NCBI GenBank assembly: GCA_028869725.1 | Contig: JAGWRJ010000264.1 | Location: forward strand, 1-17,585 | Direction: 5' to 3' | Source: Alphaproteobacteria bacterium | GTDB taxonomy: Bacteria; Pseudomonadota; Alphaproteobacteria; Micropepsales; Micropepsaceae | DNA: 17,585 nt | In this document: positions 7,232-14,412 of the stretch, piece after piece | Position numbering within the stretch: the first letter of the stretch is position 1 | How the letters are laid out: each line of letters starts with the position of its first letter | Program-made: the position numbers and the translations under genes | Notes under the pieces: model-generated | What the model was told of the DNA's origin: nothing | Database searches by the model: none | The model's input: the letters and a program-made list of their open reading frames with translations, nothing else

Positions 7232-7981
7232 GTGCGAGCGCGGGTGCCAGGATTGAAAATCGCCCCCAGGATCAGACGGCTGGCGAGGGCAGCAGTGCTT
7301 CCCGCACTTCTGCTCGTCTGCTCCTGTGCCCGCCCGTCCGTGCCGGGTGATCCCTTCGAGCCGGTCAACCGCGCGGTTTTTGCCTTTAACGAGAAATTCA
7401 ACCGGCACGTAACGTTACCGCTTGACTGGGTCTATACCTATCAGCTTCCGCTGCGACTGAAGCGTCCGCTGCACAACCTCCTCAGCAATCTGCAAAGCCC
7501 GGTGGTGTTCGCCAACGACGTGCTACAGGGACATGTCCAAAGCGCTGCCGAGACGCTGGCGCGGTTCTTTCTGAACTCGACTCTGGGGCTTGGGGGGCTA
7601 AATGACTTTGCAGCAGCGCATGCAGCGTTGCCATCCCACCGGGCGGATTTCGGTCAAACCCTTGCGGACTATGGCGTTGGCAGCGGGCCGTTTCTAGAAC
7701 TTCCTGTCATTGGGCCGACATCGGCGCGCGACGCGTTTGGCGCCATAGTCGATATCATCGCCAATCCGCTGTTCTATATCCCGAACGGCTGGTCACTCCT
7801 GGCGCATACAGGGACGGTGGTAGGTGTGGGAACCGTGAGCTCCTTTCAGGCCAAGGCAGATGCGCTGTACCTGCGCACCCAGCTCTCCCATGACTCGCTT
7901 GACCCGTACGCCACCATGCGCAGCGCCTATCACCAGCACCGGGAAGATGAGGTGCGCGGTACGTCCTTGCAGAAGAAATAG
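7232..7981 (+). CDS. mlaA: MlaA (VacJ) family outer-membrane lipoprotein
   Basis: A protein of about 249 residues matching MlaA, the outer-membrane component that removes mislocalised phospholipids from the outer leaflet and passes them to the periplasmic carrier MlaC. It has a basic start (PRIRRLARA), a hydrophobic run AAVLPALLL and a lipobox-like VCSC, giving a probable lipidated cysteine at about residue 34 (a second Cys at -2 is slightly unusual). The mature part carries the family hallmarks DPFEPVNRAVFAFNEKF, LSNLQSPVVFANDVLQG, ARFFLNSTLGLGGLNDFA, FGQTLADYGVGSGPFLELP, GPTSARDAFG and SLDPYATMRSAYHQHRED. The start is uncertain: no ATG is in frame downstream of the TAG at 7220-7222, leaving GTG at 7232, GTG at 7244 or TTG at 7253, none with a good Shine-Dalgarno. 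No other mla gene is adjacent; the MlaBCDEF genes must lie elsewhere. Confidence 0.92.
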   Translation: MRARVPGLKIAPRIRRLARAAVLPALLLVCSCARPSVPGDPFEPVNRAVFAFNEKFNRHVTLPLDWVYTYQLPLRLKRPLHNLLSNLQSPVVFANDVLQGHVQSAAETLARFFLNSTLGLGGLNDFAAAHAALPSHRADFGQTLADYGVGSGPFLELPVIGPTSARDAFGAIVDIIANPLFYIPNGWSLLAHTGTVVGVGTVSSFQAKADALYLRTQLSHDSLDPYATMRSAYHQHREDEVRGTSLQKK

Positions 7982-8044
7982 GCGCAATCTCGCCCCTCGG
8001 GTCCCTCCGTGGGCAGGGAAACGGCCATTGCTGTCGCAGCAGGC

Positions 8045-8073
8045 TGGCAATCTTTATGGGCGTCTCGTATATC
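8045..8073 (+). promoter_or_regulatory. Candidate promoter upstream of the DAHP synthase gene
   Basis: TGGCAA (8045-8050) and TATATC (8068-8073) are separated by exactly 17 bases. The -10 box matches the consensus at four of six positions and the -35 at three. Transcription would start near 8080, about 20 bases before the GTG start. The match is modest and could be chance; the gene could also be read from the mlaA transcript. Confidence 0.3.
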
Positions 8074-8099
8074 CTGGGCTGGTTCTTGGAGTGCACCCT

Positions 8100-9473
8100 G
8101 TGTCCTGGAGTCCGTCCTCCTGGCGGGAAAAGCCTATTCGTCAGGTGCCTGAATACCCCGATGCTGCGGCTCTAGCCGCGGTCGAAGCACGTTTGAAGAC
8201 CCATCCCCCGCTGGTGTTTGCAGGCGAGGCGCGCAACCTGCGCCGGGCCCTGGCCGAGGTCGCCGAGGGCAAGGCGTTCCTGCTTCAAGGCGGCGACTGT
8301 GCCGAGAGCTTTGCGGAGTTTCATCCGGACAATATCCGAGACCTGTTCCGGGTGCTGCTGCAGATGTCGGTGGTCCTAACCTTTGCGGCGGCGATGCCAG
8401 TGGTGAAGGTGGGGCGCATCGCCGGACAGTTTGCCAAACCGCGCTCTGAGCCGTTTGAGCGCCAGGATGGGGTAGAACTGCCATCCTACCGGGGGGACTG
8501 CGTCAATGGTCCCGAGTTCACGCCTGAGAGCCGTACTCCCGATCCGCAGCGGCTGGTTCAGGCCTACGCTCAGTCGGCGGCGACACTCAATCTGCTGCGC
8601 GCCTTCGCCAGCGGCGGTTATGCAGACCTGCATAATGTCCATCGCTGGACACTGAGCTTCATCGCCGACAACGCGGCTGGTGAGCGTTACAAGGCTCTGG
8701 CGGGTCGTATCGGTGAAACGCTCGATTTCATGGAAGCCTGCGGCATTACGTCCGCCTCGGTACCACAGCTGCGGACGACCGACTTTTATACCAGCCATGA
8801 GGCGCTACTACTCGGCTACGAGCAGGCATTGACCCGTGTCGATTCTACCTCAGGTGACTGGTACAATACCTCCGCTCATATGCTCTGGATTGGCGATCGT
8901 ACGCGCCAGCTTGATGGAGCTCATGTCGAGTTCTGTCGCGGCATAAAGAACCCTCTGGGCCTGAAATGCGGGCCGAGCCTCGAGGAAGACGATCTGCTGC
9001 GTCTCATCCAGGTGCTCAATCCGGAAAACCTTCCTGGTCGCCTCACACTGATCTGCCGCTTTGGCGCCGATCGTGTGGCTGAACGGCTGCCCCGACTCAT
9101 CCGGGCGGTCAGTCGCGAAGGTGCGAAAGTCGTCTGGTCGTCCGATCCTATGCATGGCAACACGATCAAATCGCAATCCGGCTTTAAAACGCGACCGTTC
9201 GATCGGATCCTCAAGGAGATCCGTACGTTCTTCGAGGTGCACCGTGCCGAAGGTACCCATGCCGGTGGTGTCCATTTCGAGATGACAGGCCAGAATGTCA
9301 CCGAGTGCCTTGGGGGTGCGCAGGCCATTTCCGATCAGGACCTGTCGAGCCGCTATCACACCCACTGCGATCCGCGTCTGAATGCCAGCCAGGCGCTCGA
9401 ACTGGCGTTTCAGATGGCGGAGGCCCTTAGGGCTGAGCGCATCAACGGAACCGGCTTCGCGGCATCCGCGTGA
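8100..9473 (+). CDS. aroF: 3-deoxy-7-phosphoheptulonate synthase, class II
   Basis: A 457-residue class II (plant/mycobacterial-type) DAHP synthase that condenses phosphoenolpyruvate and erythrose-4-phosphate, the first step of the shikimate pathway. Metal ligands expected for the class are visible: Cys67 in LLQGGDCAESF, His352 in SDPMHGNT, Glu394 in GGVHFEMTGQNVTECLGG and Asp424 in YHTHCDPRLNA. Other class II blocks include GRIAGQFAKPRS (105-116), SYRGD (129-133) and WIGDRTRQLDGAHVEFCRG (263-281). The frame is open back to 7860, overlapping mlaA, but the family begins (M/V)SWSPSSWR, which selects the GTG at 8100; TTGGAG at 8086-8091 stands eight bases upstream. The usual alphaproteobacterial length is about 455-465. 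The membrane-protein gene starts 25 bases after the stop and may be co-transcribed. The class is typically feedback regulated, but nothing in the sequence shows by what. Confidence 0.96.
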   Translation: MSWSPSSWREKPIRQVPEYPDAAALAAVEARLKTHPPLVFAGEARNLRRALAEVAEGKAFLLQGGDCAESFAEFHPDNIRDLFRVLLQMSVVLTFAAAMPVVKVGRIAGQFAKPRSEPFERQDGVELPSYRGDCVNGPEFTPESRTPDPQRLVQAYAQSAATLNLLRAFASGGYADLHNVHRWTLSFIADNAAGERYKALAGRIGETLDFMEACGITSASVPQLRTTDFYTSHEALLLGYEQALTRVDSTSGDWYNTSAHMLWIGDRTRQLDGAHVEFCRGIKNPLGLKCGPSLEEDDLLRLIQVLNPENLPGRLTLICRFGADRVAERLPRLIRAVSREGAKVVWSSDPMHGNTIKSQSGFKTRPFDRILKEIRTFFEVHRAEGTHAGGVHFEMTGQNVTECLGGAQAISDQDLSSRYHTHCDPRLNASQALELAFQMAEALRAERINGTGFAASA

Positions 9474-9498
9474 ATAGGGCAGCGAAAGGGCATCAGGC

Positions 9499-10236
9499 AT
9501 GGGCGTAAGCCGGCTCCTCGCCAAAGCCTGGGTTCTGTTTTGCCTGTTCGCAGGGCTCTACGCGCTGGCGCATGCCGCGGGTGGAGCTCAGGCGCTGAGC
9601 GCGGGCGCAGTTGGCCACATCCTTGCAATTGCCGGTCTTTTTGTTGCGACGGGACTGTTGTTCGTGGCGGGCTACGCGGCCGCCACAAATCGCATCAGCG
9701 CTCTATTCGCCACGCTGCGCGCACCAGGTTTCCACGACCTCGTGTTCTTGGTCTTTGCGCTGACAAGTTTTCTCGTTCAGACCGCGTATCTTCCTGGGGC
9801 ACCAGGTGGTGATCCCCTGGGCGCCCTTGCCGCCGCTATCGGCTTCGCCGTGCCGGGCCAGGAAACGCTGGCATCAGTATTGGGGGCCTGCGGTCTTGCA
9901 GGTGACCGCTTGATTGCGTCGGACTTTGCCTGGCTGTTGGCCTTTGTCTATGTGGGCTCCTCACTCTCACGCTTGCGACTGGCTGCGGGGATCATCCGTC
10001 TGGAGCGCAAGCTGCGACCGGATCCGCTCACTCCAACCGGTACGGCATTGCTGACGGGCCTGGCTGCGGTCGCGCTCATTCAGCTGCTCTATGTGGGGTC
10101 ACTCTACAGTCTTCTGCCCTGCCATCTGTGGCAGGGCATCGCTGCAGATCTCTTGATCGGCCAGTCGCCGCTTGTCCTGGCCTACGTCCTGGTTGCGGCG
10201 CTGACCAATCTGATCGCCATGGGTGCGGAAGCCTGA
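9499..10236 (+). CDS. Multi-spanning membrane protein of unknown function
   Basis: I do not recognise this 245-residue protein. It is strongly hydrophobic, with probable membrane segments near residues 10-28, 38-60, 79-98, 140-157, 183-207 and 212-240, so about six helices. Short loops hold the charged residues, mainly a basic stretch SRLRLAAGIIRLERKLRP at 157-174, which by the positive-inside rule should face the cytoplasm. A polar, Gly/Pro-rich loop at 99-120 (PGAPGGDPLG, VPGQE) separates helices 3 and 4. There are few acidic residues inside helices and no obvious transporter, kinase or protease motif. ATG at 9499 follows a weak AAAGG. It lies 25 bases after the DAHP synthase and is convergent with the CurA-like gene; a perfect inverted repeat covers its 3' end. 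Co-transcription with the DAHP synthase is plausible but does not establish a role in aromatic metabolism. Confidence 0.75.
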   Translation: MGVSRLLAKAWVLFCLFAGLYALAHAAGGAQALSAGAVGHILAIAGLFVATGLLFVAGYAAATNRISALFATLRAPGFHDLVFLVFALTSFLVQTAYLPGAPGGDPLGALAAAIGFAVPGQETLASVLGACGLAGDRLIASDFAWLLAFVYVGSSLSRLRLAAGIIRLERKLRPDPLTPTGTALLTGLAAVALIQLLYVGSLYSLLPCHLWQGIAADLLIGQSPLVLAYVLVAALTNLIAMGAEA

Positions 10237-10250
10237 ACGGATCCGCACCC
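10221..10250. terminator. Perfect 9-bp inverted repeat between convergent genes, candidate bidirectional terminator
   Basis: GGGTGCGGA (10221-10229) and TCCGCACCC (10242-10250) are exact reverse complements around a 12-base loop that contains the stop codon of the membrane-protein gene. The stem is GC-rich and placed where two converging transcripts end, so termination in both directions is a natural reading. Neither side has a T tract, so it may act as a Rho-assisted or 3'-end-protecting stem instead of a classical intrinsic terminator. Confidence 0.55.
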
Positions 10251-10263
10251 GACGTCGTCCTGC

Positions 10264-11292
10264 CTAAACCGCTTTGTCCGGTCCCAAACGTACCAGCATC
10301 TTGCCAAAGTTGGCGCCCTTGAAGAGGCCGATAAATGCTTCTGGAGCACGGGCAATGCCGTCGTAGACGGTCTCATGCCATTTGAGGCGTCCGTCCTTGG
10401 CCCAACCCGCCATGTCACGCAGGAAGTCGTTCATCATGTCGGCATGATCGGAAACGATGAAGCCTTCGATGCGCAGACGGTTGGGAACCACGGAAATCAT
10501 TGTGCGTGGTCCCGGCGGCAGCTCGGTCGCGTTGTATTGATCAATCATGCCACAGACGGCAATGCGTCCAAATGGGCGCATATGTGCCAGCGCAGCCTCC
10601 AGGTGTGCCCCGCCCACATTTTCGAAATAGACATCGATACCCTGTGGGAAAGCTTTGCCGACAGCGTCCATCAGATTGCCACAGGTCTTGTAGTTGATGG
10701 TGGCATCTACGCGCGCCTGGGTCCGCAGCCAGTCGCATTTGTCGTCGGAGCCAGCCGAACCGACAACGTAGCAGCCCTTGTTTTTCGCGATCTGGCAGAC
10801 GACAGCGCCAACCGCCCCTGACGCTGCGGAAACAAAGACCCGTTCCCCCTCCTTGAGGGCACCAACGCGCAGCAGTCCCGCATAGGCGGTCAGACCCGGC
10901 ATGCCGAAGGTGCCCAGATAGGCCTGTATGGGTGCGAGGCTTGGATCAACTTTCAGCAGGCCTGCTCCATCGGACACGAACCATTCGCGCCAGCCATTGA
11001 AATTGCTGACATAATCGCCCACGGCGAAGGGCGCTCCCGTGCCTGCCTCGACGACCTGGCCGACCGCGCCACCGCTCAGGGCCTCACCGATCTGGAAGGG
11101 CGGGGTGTAGCTTTTGCGGTCGACCATGCGGCCGCGCATGTAGGGGTCCACCGACATGAAGATGTTGCGAACCTGGACCTGGCCTGCGCCGGGGGCCGGA
11201 ACGGTGGTCTGGGCGAGCTCGAAATTTTCCGGGCCGGGCATTCCGGCAGGCCGGCTCTTCAGGCGGATTTCCTGGCTCTTTTGGGCTGGCAT
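10264..11292 (-). CDS. curA: NADPH-dependent MDR-family oxidoreductase, CurA-like
   Basis: A 342-residue zinc-free medium-chain dehydrogenase/reductase closely resembling E. coli CurA (NADPH-dependent curcumin reductase) and plant/animal enone or prostaglandin reductases, which reduce the C=C bond of alpha,beta-unsaturated ketones. Features match the group in order: SRPAGMPGPENFEL (13-26), MSVDPYMRGRM (46-56), a GMPGLTAYAGL block (130-140), the nucleotide-binding SAASGAVGAVVCQIAK (155-170), GIDVYFENVGG, CGMIDQYNATELPPGP and the tail FIGLFKGANFGKMLVR. E. coli CurA has 345 residues. The open frame extends upstream, but GGAGGA (11297-11302) four bases before the ATG at 11292 decides the start. 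It diverges from the Gfo/Idh/MocA gene. The physiological substrate cannot be read from sequence; detoxification of reactive enones is the usual suggestion. Confidence 0.93.
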   Translation of the reverse strand: MPAQKSQEIRLKSRPAGMPGPENFELAQTTVPAPGAGQVQVRNIFMSVDPYMRGRMVDRKSYTPPFQIGEALSGGAVGQVVEAGTGAPFAVGDYVSNFNGWREWFVSDGAGLLKVDPSLAPIQAYLGTFGMPGLTAYAGLLRVGALKEGERVFVSAASGAVGAVVCQIAKNKGCYVVGSAGSDDKCDWLRTQARVDATINYKTCGNLMDAVGKAFPQGIDVYFENVGGAHLEAALAHMRPFGRIAVCGMIDQYNATELPPGPRTMISVVPNRLRIEGFIVSDHADMMNDFLRDMAGWAKDGRLKWHETVYDGIARAPEAFIGLFKGANFGKMLVRLGPDKAV

Positions 11293-11296
11293 GGTG

Positions 11297-11302
11297 TCCT
11301 CC
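11297..11302 (-). promoter_or_regulatory. Ribosome binding site deciding the CurA-like gene start
   Basis: On the minus strand GGAGGA precedes the ATG at 11292 by four bases. It is the strongest Shine-Dalgarno on this strand of the window and excludes the longer reading that begins at 11424. Confidence 0.8.
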
Positions 11303-11357
11303 AAGGCAAATTGGTGTTGCGGGGTTTCAAGACGGACCAAGCCTAGCAGGGGGGGCG

Positions 11358-12455
11358 GTGCGGACAAGGGCGCAACAACACGAAATATTTTATGAGTCGC
11401 ACTTGCCAGCCGGCTGTGGTGCAAAGGCGCTGGTCAAACACGGGAATTCCGATTTGTTTCAGCCCTTCATCCGCCCTGGCTCCGCAGTCGAAGGCGGTCA
11501 TCCGACGCCATTTGCCCGACGCAGCCTGCGCGCGGCGGTGATCGGGGCAGGCGCTTTTGGCCGCCATCATGCCGTCAAATATGCGGCCCTAGCGGGCGTG
11601 GAGCTGGCTGCAGTGGCTGATCCCAGTCTGGAGGCCCGGGCCGCGGCAATGGCCCGCCACGGCGTGCCAACAGTTGCGGACTGGCGTGATTTGCTGGGTA
11701 AGGTCGATCTCGTATCGGTGTGTTCGCCGGCGGTAACCCATGGGCCAATCGTCCGCGCTTTTCTCGAGGCAGGCGCGCATGTTCTGGTCGAAAAGCCGAT
11801 TGCAACCGATCTGGCTGAAGCCGATGCACTGATCGCTCTGGCAGAGAGCCGCAAGTTGGTGCTCACGGTTGGCCATCAGGAGCGCTTTGTGTTCGCCCGT
11901 TCCGGGCTTCTGGACTTTGCCGACATGCCGCTTGAGGTCGAGTGTTGGCGTGCCGGTCCGTGGACTGGTCGTGGCGATGACGTGAGTGTCGTGCTTGATC
12001 TCATGATCCACGACCTCGATCTGGTACATCAGCTGATACCTGGACGCGTGATGGATGTGCGCGCTACAGGTATGTCCCTCAAGAGCGCCCATGCTGATGA
12101 GGTGGAGGCGTTACTGCAGTTCGAGAACGGAGCGCGCGCGCGGTTGCTGGCAAGCCGTGTCGCCGACGTCCGGCGCCGTGGGCTTAGGGCGATTTATGCC
12201 GATGGCACGATCGAGATCGATTTCATCACCCGCTCCGTCAGCAATACCACGCCCCGTTCGCTCAACTCACTGGACCTTGAGGATCCGCTGGGCGCTTCGG
12301 TGGGATCGTTCGTGGCGGCGGTGCGCGCAGGCAGCGCGTCGCTTGTGCGCCCCGAGGAGGCCCGTCAGGCGCTCGAGATGGCTCTTGCCATTGAAGAGGC
12401 GGCGCTGCCGGCATCGGCGTTGCTGACACACCCCAGGATGGCCGCCCGGGCCTGA
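11358..12455 (+). CDS. Gfo/Idh/MocA family oxidoreductase, possibly UDP-GlcNAc 3-dehydrogenase-like
   Basis: An NAD(P)-dependent oxidoreductase. Numbered from GTG 11358 (365 residues), it has AAVIGAGAFGRHHA (59-72, Rossmann GxGxxG), the family signature VEKPIATDLAEAD (144-156), GHQERF (172-177) and the catalytic-type block VVLDLMIHDLDL (211-222). VxVVLDLMIHDxDL and GHxERF are typical of a group found in alphaproteobacterial lipid A loci and related to GnnA, which oxidises UDP-GlcNAc at C3 before transamination; this is from memory and the assignment is an inference. No lpx or gnnB gene is adjacent. The start is doubtful: homologues usually begin a few residues before the Rossmann strand, yet there is no in-frame ATG there. 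Candidates are GTG 11358 after a G-tract and TTG 11454 (GGGAA seven bases upstream), so the first 32-57 residues may be untranslated. It diverges from the CurA-like gene; nadE follows after 256 bases. Confidence 0.85.
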   Translation: MRTRAQQHEIFYESHLPAGCGAKALVKHGNSDLFQPFIRPGSAVEGGHPTPFARRSLRAAVIGAGAFGRHHAVKYAALAGVELAAVADPSLEARAAAMARHGVPTVADWRDLLGKVDLVSVCSPAVTHGPIVRAFLEAGAHVLVEKPIATDLAEADALIALAESRKLVLTVGHQERFVFARSGLLDFADMPLEVECWRAGPWTGRGDDVSVVLDLMIHDLDLVHQLIPGRVMDVRATGMSLKSAHADEVEALLQFENGARARLLASRVADVRRRGLRAIYADGTIEIDFITRSVSNTTPRSLNSLDLEDPLGASVGSFVAAVRAGSASLVRPEEARQALEMALAIEEAALPASALLTHPRMAARA

Positions 12456-12711
12456 CACGGCGTCTCCGCCACCGTCCGCCGGGGGTGGCTGCGCGCGCAC
12501 CGGCTCATAGTTTTCTTTTGCGCCATTCCATCTTAAGCAACGACCTCAATGTCCGGGGGGCGACCCCGGCGCTATAGTAGTGCTGTCAGCTCTCCAAGAG
12601 GTTGCAGGTGAACTCCAGAGTAAGGGATCGTGGATCCAAGCAGACGCTATTGTGTGCGCGCGCTTGCCGCAGCCAGAACAGGTCCGAGACTGGCCGTGGC
12701 ACGGGGGCGCC
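12456..12711. other. Gap before nadE with two GC-rich inverted repeats
   Basis: No gene is supported here. Two short stems are visible: GCCACC/GGTGGC (12468-12473 with 12484-12489, ten-base loop) close behind the oxidoreductase stop, and CCGGGG/CCCCGG (12553-12558 with 12564-12569, five-base loop). A TTTTCTTTT run at 12510-12519 comes some 20 bases after the first stem, too far for a textbook terminator. TATAGT at 12573-12578 could be a -10 box for nadE, but its -35 partner is poor. The nadE frame is open through the second half of the gap (from GTG 12580), without family similarity that I can see. Confidence 0.4.
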
Positions 12712-14367
12712 ATGATGGACCACTTTCGGATCGCGCTGGCGCAGCTCAACCCGCTAATGGGGGATATTTCAAAAAACCTCGCGCGCGCGCGCAGCGCTCG
12801 GGCTGAGGCCTCCGGCGCCGATCTCATCGTCTTTCCGGAACTCTTCATCTGTGGCTATCCGCCAGAAGATCTTGTTCTCAAGCCCGCCTTCCAGAATGAC
12901 TGCCGCGCTGCCGTAGAAGCTTTGGCGGAAGACACTGCAGATAGTGGCCCGGCTATTTTGATCGGCACGCCCTGGGTCGATGGGTCCTGCCTCTACAATG
13001 CCGTGGCGCTGCTCGACCAAGGAAAGGTCATGGCCGTCACGCGGAAGGTCGATCTGCCCAATTACGGCGTCTTCGATGAAAAACGGGTATTCGTGCCTGG
13101 GCCTATGCCAGGGCCACTCAGTATCCGTGGACGACGCATTGGTGTGCCGATCTGCGAAGACATCTGGACAGCTGACGTGGTCGAATGTCTTGCCGAGACC
13201 GGCGCGGAGATGCTGGTTGTACCCAACGGTTCGCCCTTTGATGTCATGAAGTTCGACGAACGCATGCATCACGCTCTGGCCCGCGTCGTCGAAAGCAGGC
13301 TCCCGCTTGTTTACGTCAATCAGGTTGGTGGTCAGGATGAACTGGTGTTCGACGGCGCCAGCTTCGTCCTGAACGCCGATCGCAGTCTGGCAGTTCAGCT
13401 CCCCGGCTTTGTTGAACGAACGCTCATCTGCGACTGGACTCGCACGGACACAGGCTGGCAATGCGCGGTCTCCGAGCGCGCGCTGCACGAGAACAAGGAG
13501 GCGTCACTCTATGCGGCCATGGTTCTCGCCTTACGCGACTACGTCAACAAAAACCGGTTTCCAGGTGTGGTCATAGGACTTTCAGGAGGGATCGATTCGG
13601 CGCTTAGTGCTGCGGTAGCAGTCGATGCGGTGGGCGCCGAGCGTGTGCGCTGCGTGATGATGCCGTCGCGGTACACTGCAGATGAAAGCCTGGCAGACGC
13701 CTCCGAAGTCGCCCGCCTGCTCGGCGTACGCTATGATGTGCTTCCGATCGAACCGGCGGTTGGTGCGTTTGCGACCATGCTGGGACATTTGTTCGAAAAT
13801 CGTCCCGTCGATACGACTGAAGAGAACGTCCAGTCTCGTATCCGGGGGTTGATGCTGATGGCGATCTCCAACAAGTTCGGCCACATGGTCCTGGCGACCG
13901 GTAACAAGAGCGAAATGAGCGTGGGATATGCCACGCTCTATGGCGACATGAACGGCGGCTACAACGTGCTCAAGGATATCTATAAAATGGATGTCTTCCG
14001 GCTGTCGCGCTGGCGTAATGCCAACTCGGTCTCAATCGGCCTGGGACCGCAAGGTCGTGTCATGCCGGACAATGTCATTTCCCGTCCGCCCAGTGCCGAG
14101 CTTCGTGCCGATCAAAAGGATGAGGACTCCCTGCCACCCTATTCGGTTCTTGATGCGATTCTGCTGCGCCTTGTAGAAGAGGAGCGGAGCGCGGCCGAGG
14201 TGGTGGCTGACGGATTTGATCCAGAGGTGGTTAAACGGGTAGAAAACCTGCTTTATGCAGCCGAATACAAGCGCCGGCAGGCGCCCCCGGGCGTCAAGGT
14301 CAGTCGCCGGAATTTTGGCCGCGACCGGCGTTATCCGATGACCAATGCCTATCGGAATGCACGTTAA
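12712..14367 (+). CDS. nadE: Glutamine-dependent NAD+ synthetase
   Basis: A 551-residue two-domain enzyme that amidates nicotinic acid adenine dinucleotide to NAD+, using ammonia released from glutamine. The N-terminal nitrilase-like domain (about 4-270) shows the Glu-Lys-Cys triad: Glu43 in VFPELFICGYPPEDL, Lys112 in RKVDLPNYGVF and Cys148 in VPICEDIW. The C-terminal synthetase domain has the ATP-binding PP-loop SGGIDSAL (291-298), ATGNKSEMSVGYATLYGDMNGG and the tail KVSRRNFGRDRRYP. The frame runs back to 12580, but MDHFRIALAQLNP is the family's N terminus; ATG 12712 or ATG 12715 are adjacent choices preceded by only a weak GGGGGC. A short GC alternation at 12780-12790 encodes LARARSAR and is in frame. 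gltX follows after 45 bases. This bacterial form with its own glutaminase domain is normal in alphaproteobacteria. Confidence 0.96.
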   Translation: MMDHFRIALAQLNPLMGDISKNLARARSARAEASGADLIVFPELFICGYPPEDLVLKPAFQNDCRAAVEALAEDTADSGPAILIGTPWVDGSCLYNAVALLDQGKVMAVTRKVDLPNYGVFDEKRVFVPGPMPGPLSIRGRRIGVPICEDIWTADVVECLAETGAEMLVVPNGSPFDVMKFDERMHHALARVVESRLPLVYVNQVGGQDELVFDGASFVLNADRSLAVQLPGFVERTLICDWTRTDTGWQCAVSERALHENKEASLYAAMVLALRDYVNKNRFPGVVIGLSGGIDSALSAAVAVDAVGAERVRCVMMPSRYTADESLADASEVARLLGVRYDVLPIEPAVGAFATMLGHLFENRPVDTTEENVQSRIRGLMLMAISNKFGHMVLATGNKSEMSVGYATLYGDMNGGYNVLKDIYKMDVFRLSRWRNANSVSIGLGPQGRVMPDNVISRPPSAELRADQKDEDSLPPYSVLDAILLRLVEEERSAAEVVADGFDPEVVKRVENLLYAAEYKRRQAPPGVKVSRRNFGRDRRYPMTNAYRNAR

Positions 14368-14412
14368 CATCTTCCTCCGGCCTGAGTGCCGGGGTCTGCG
14401 GCGAGGTCATTG

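Noticed and set aside
7177..7350. A 57-codon frame starting ATG at 7177 ahead of mlaA.
   Set aside because: The GGAGGA at 7155-7160 is 16 bases away, too far, and the frame overlaps the signal peptide coding region of mlaA, which is well supported.
12580..12711. A 44-codon N-terminal extension of nadE from GTG 12580.
   Set aside because: NAD synthetases begin with the nitrilase strand found at 12715 onward; the extension contains the unlikely WPWHGG stretch and no ribosome binding site.
12779..12792. Alternating GC tract in nadE as a slippage or phase-variation site.
   Set aside because: Only about five dinucleotide units, in frame and coding for a normal LARAR helix; too short to support variation.
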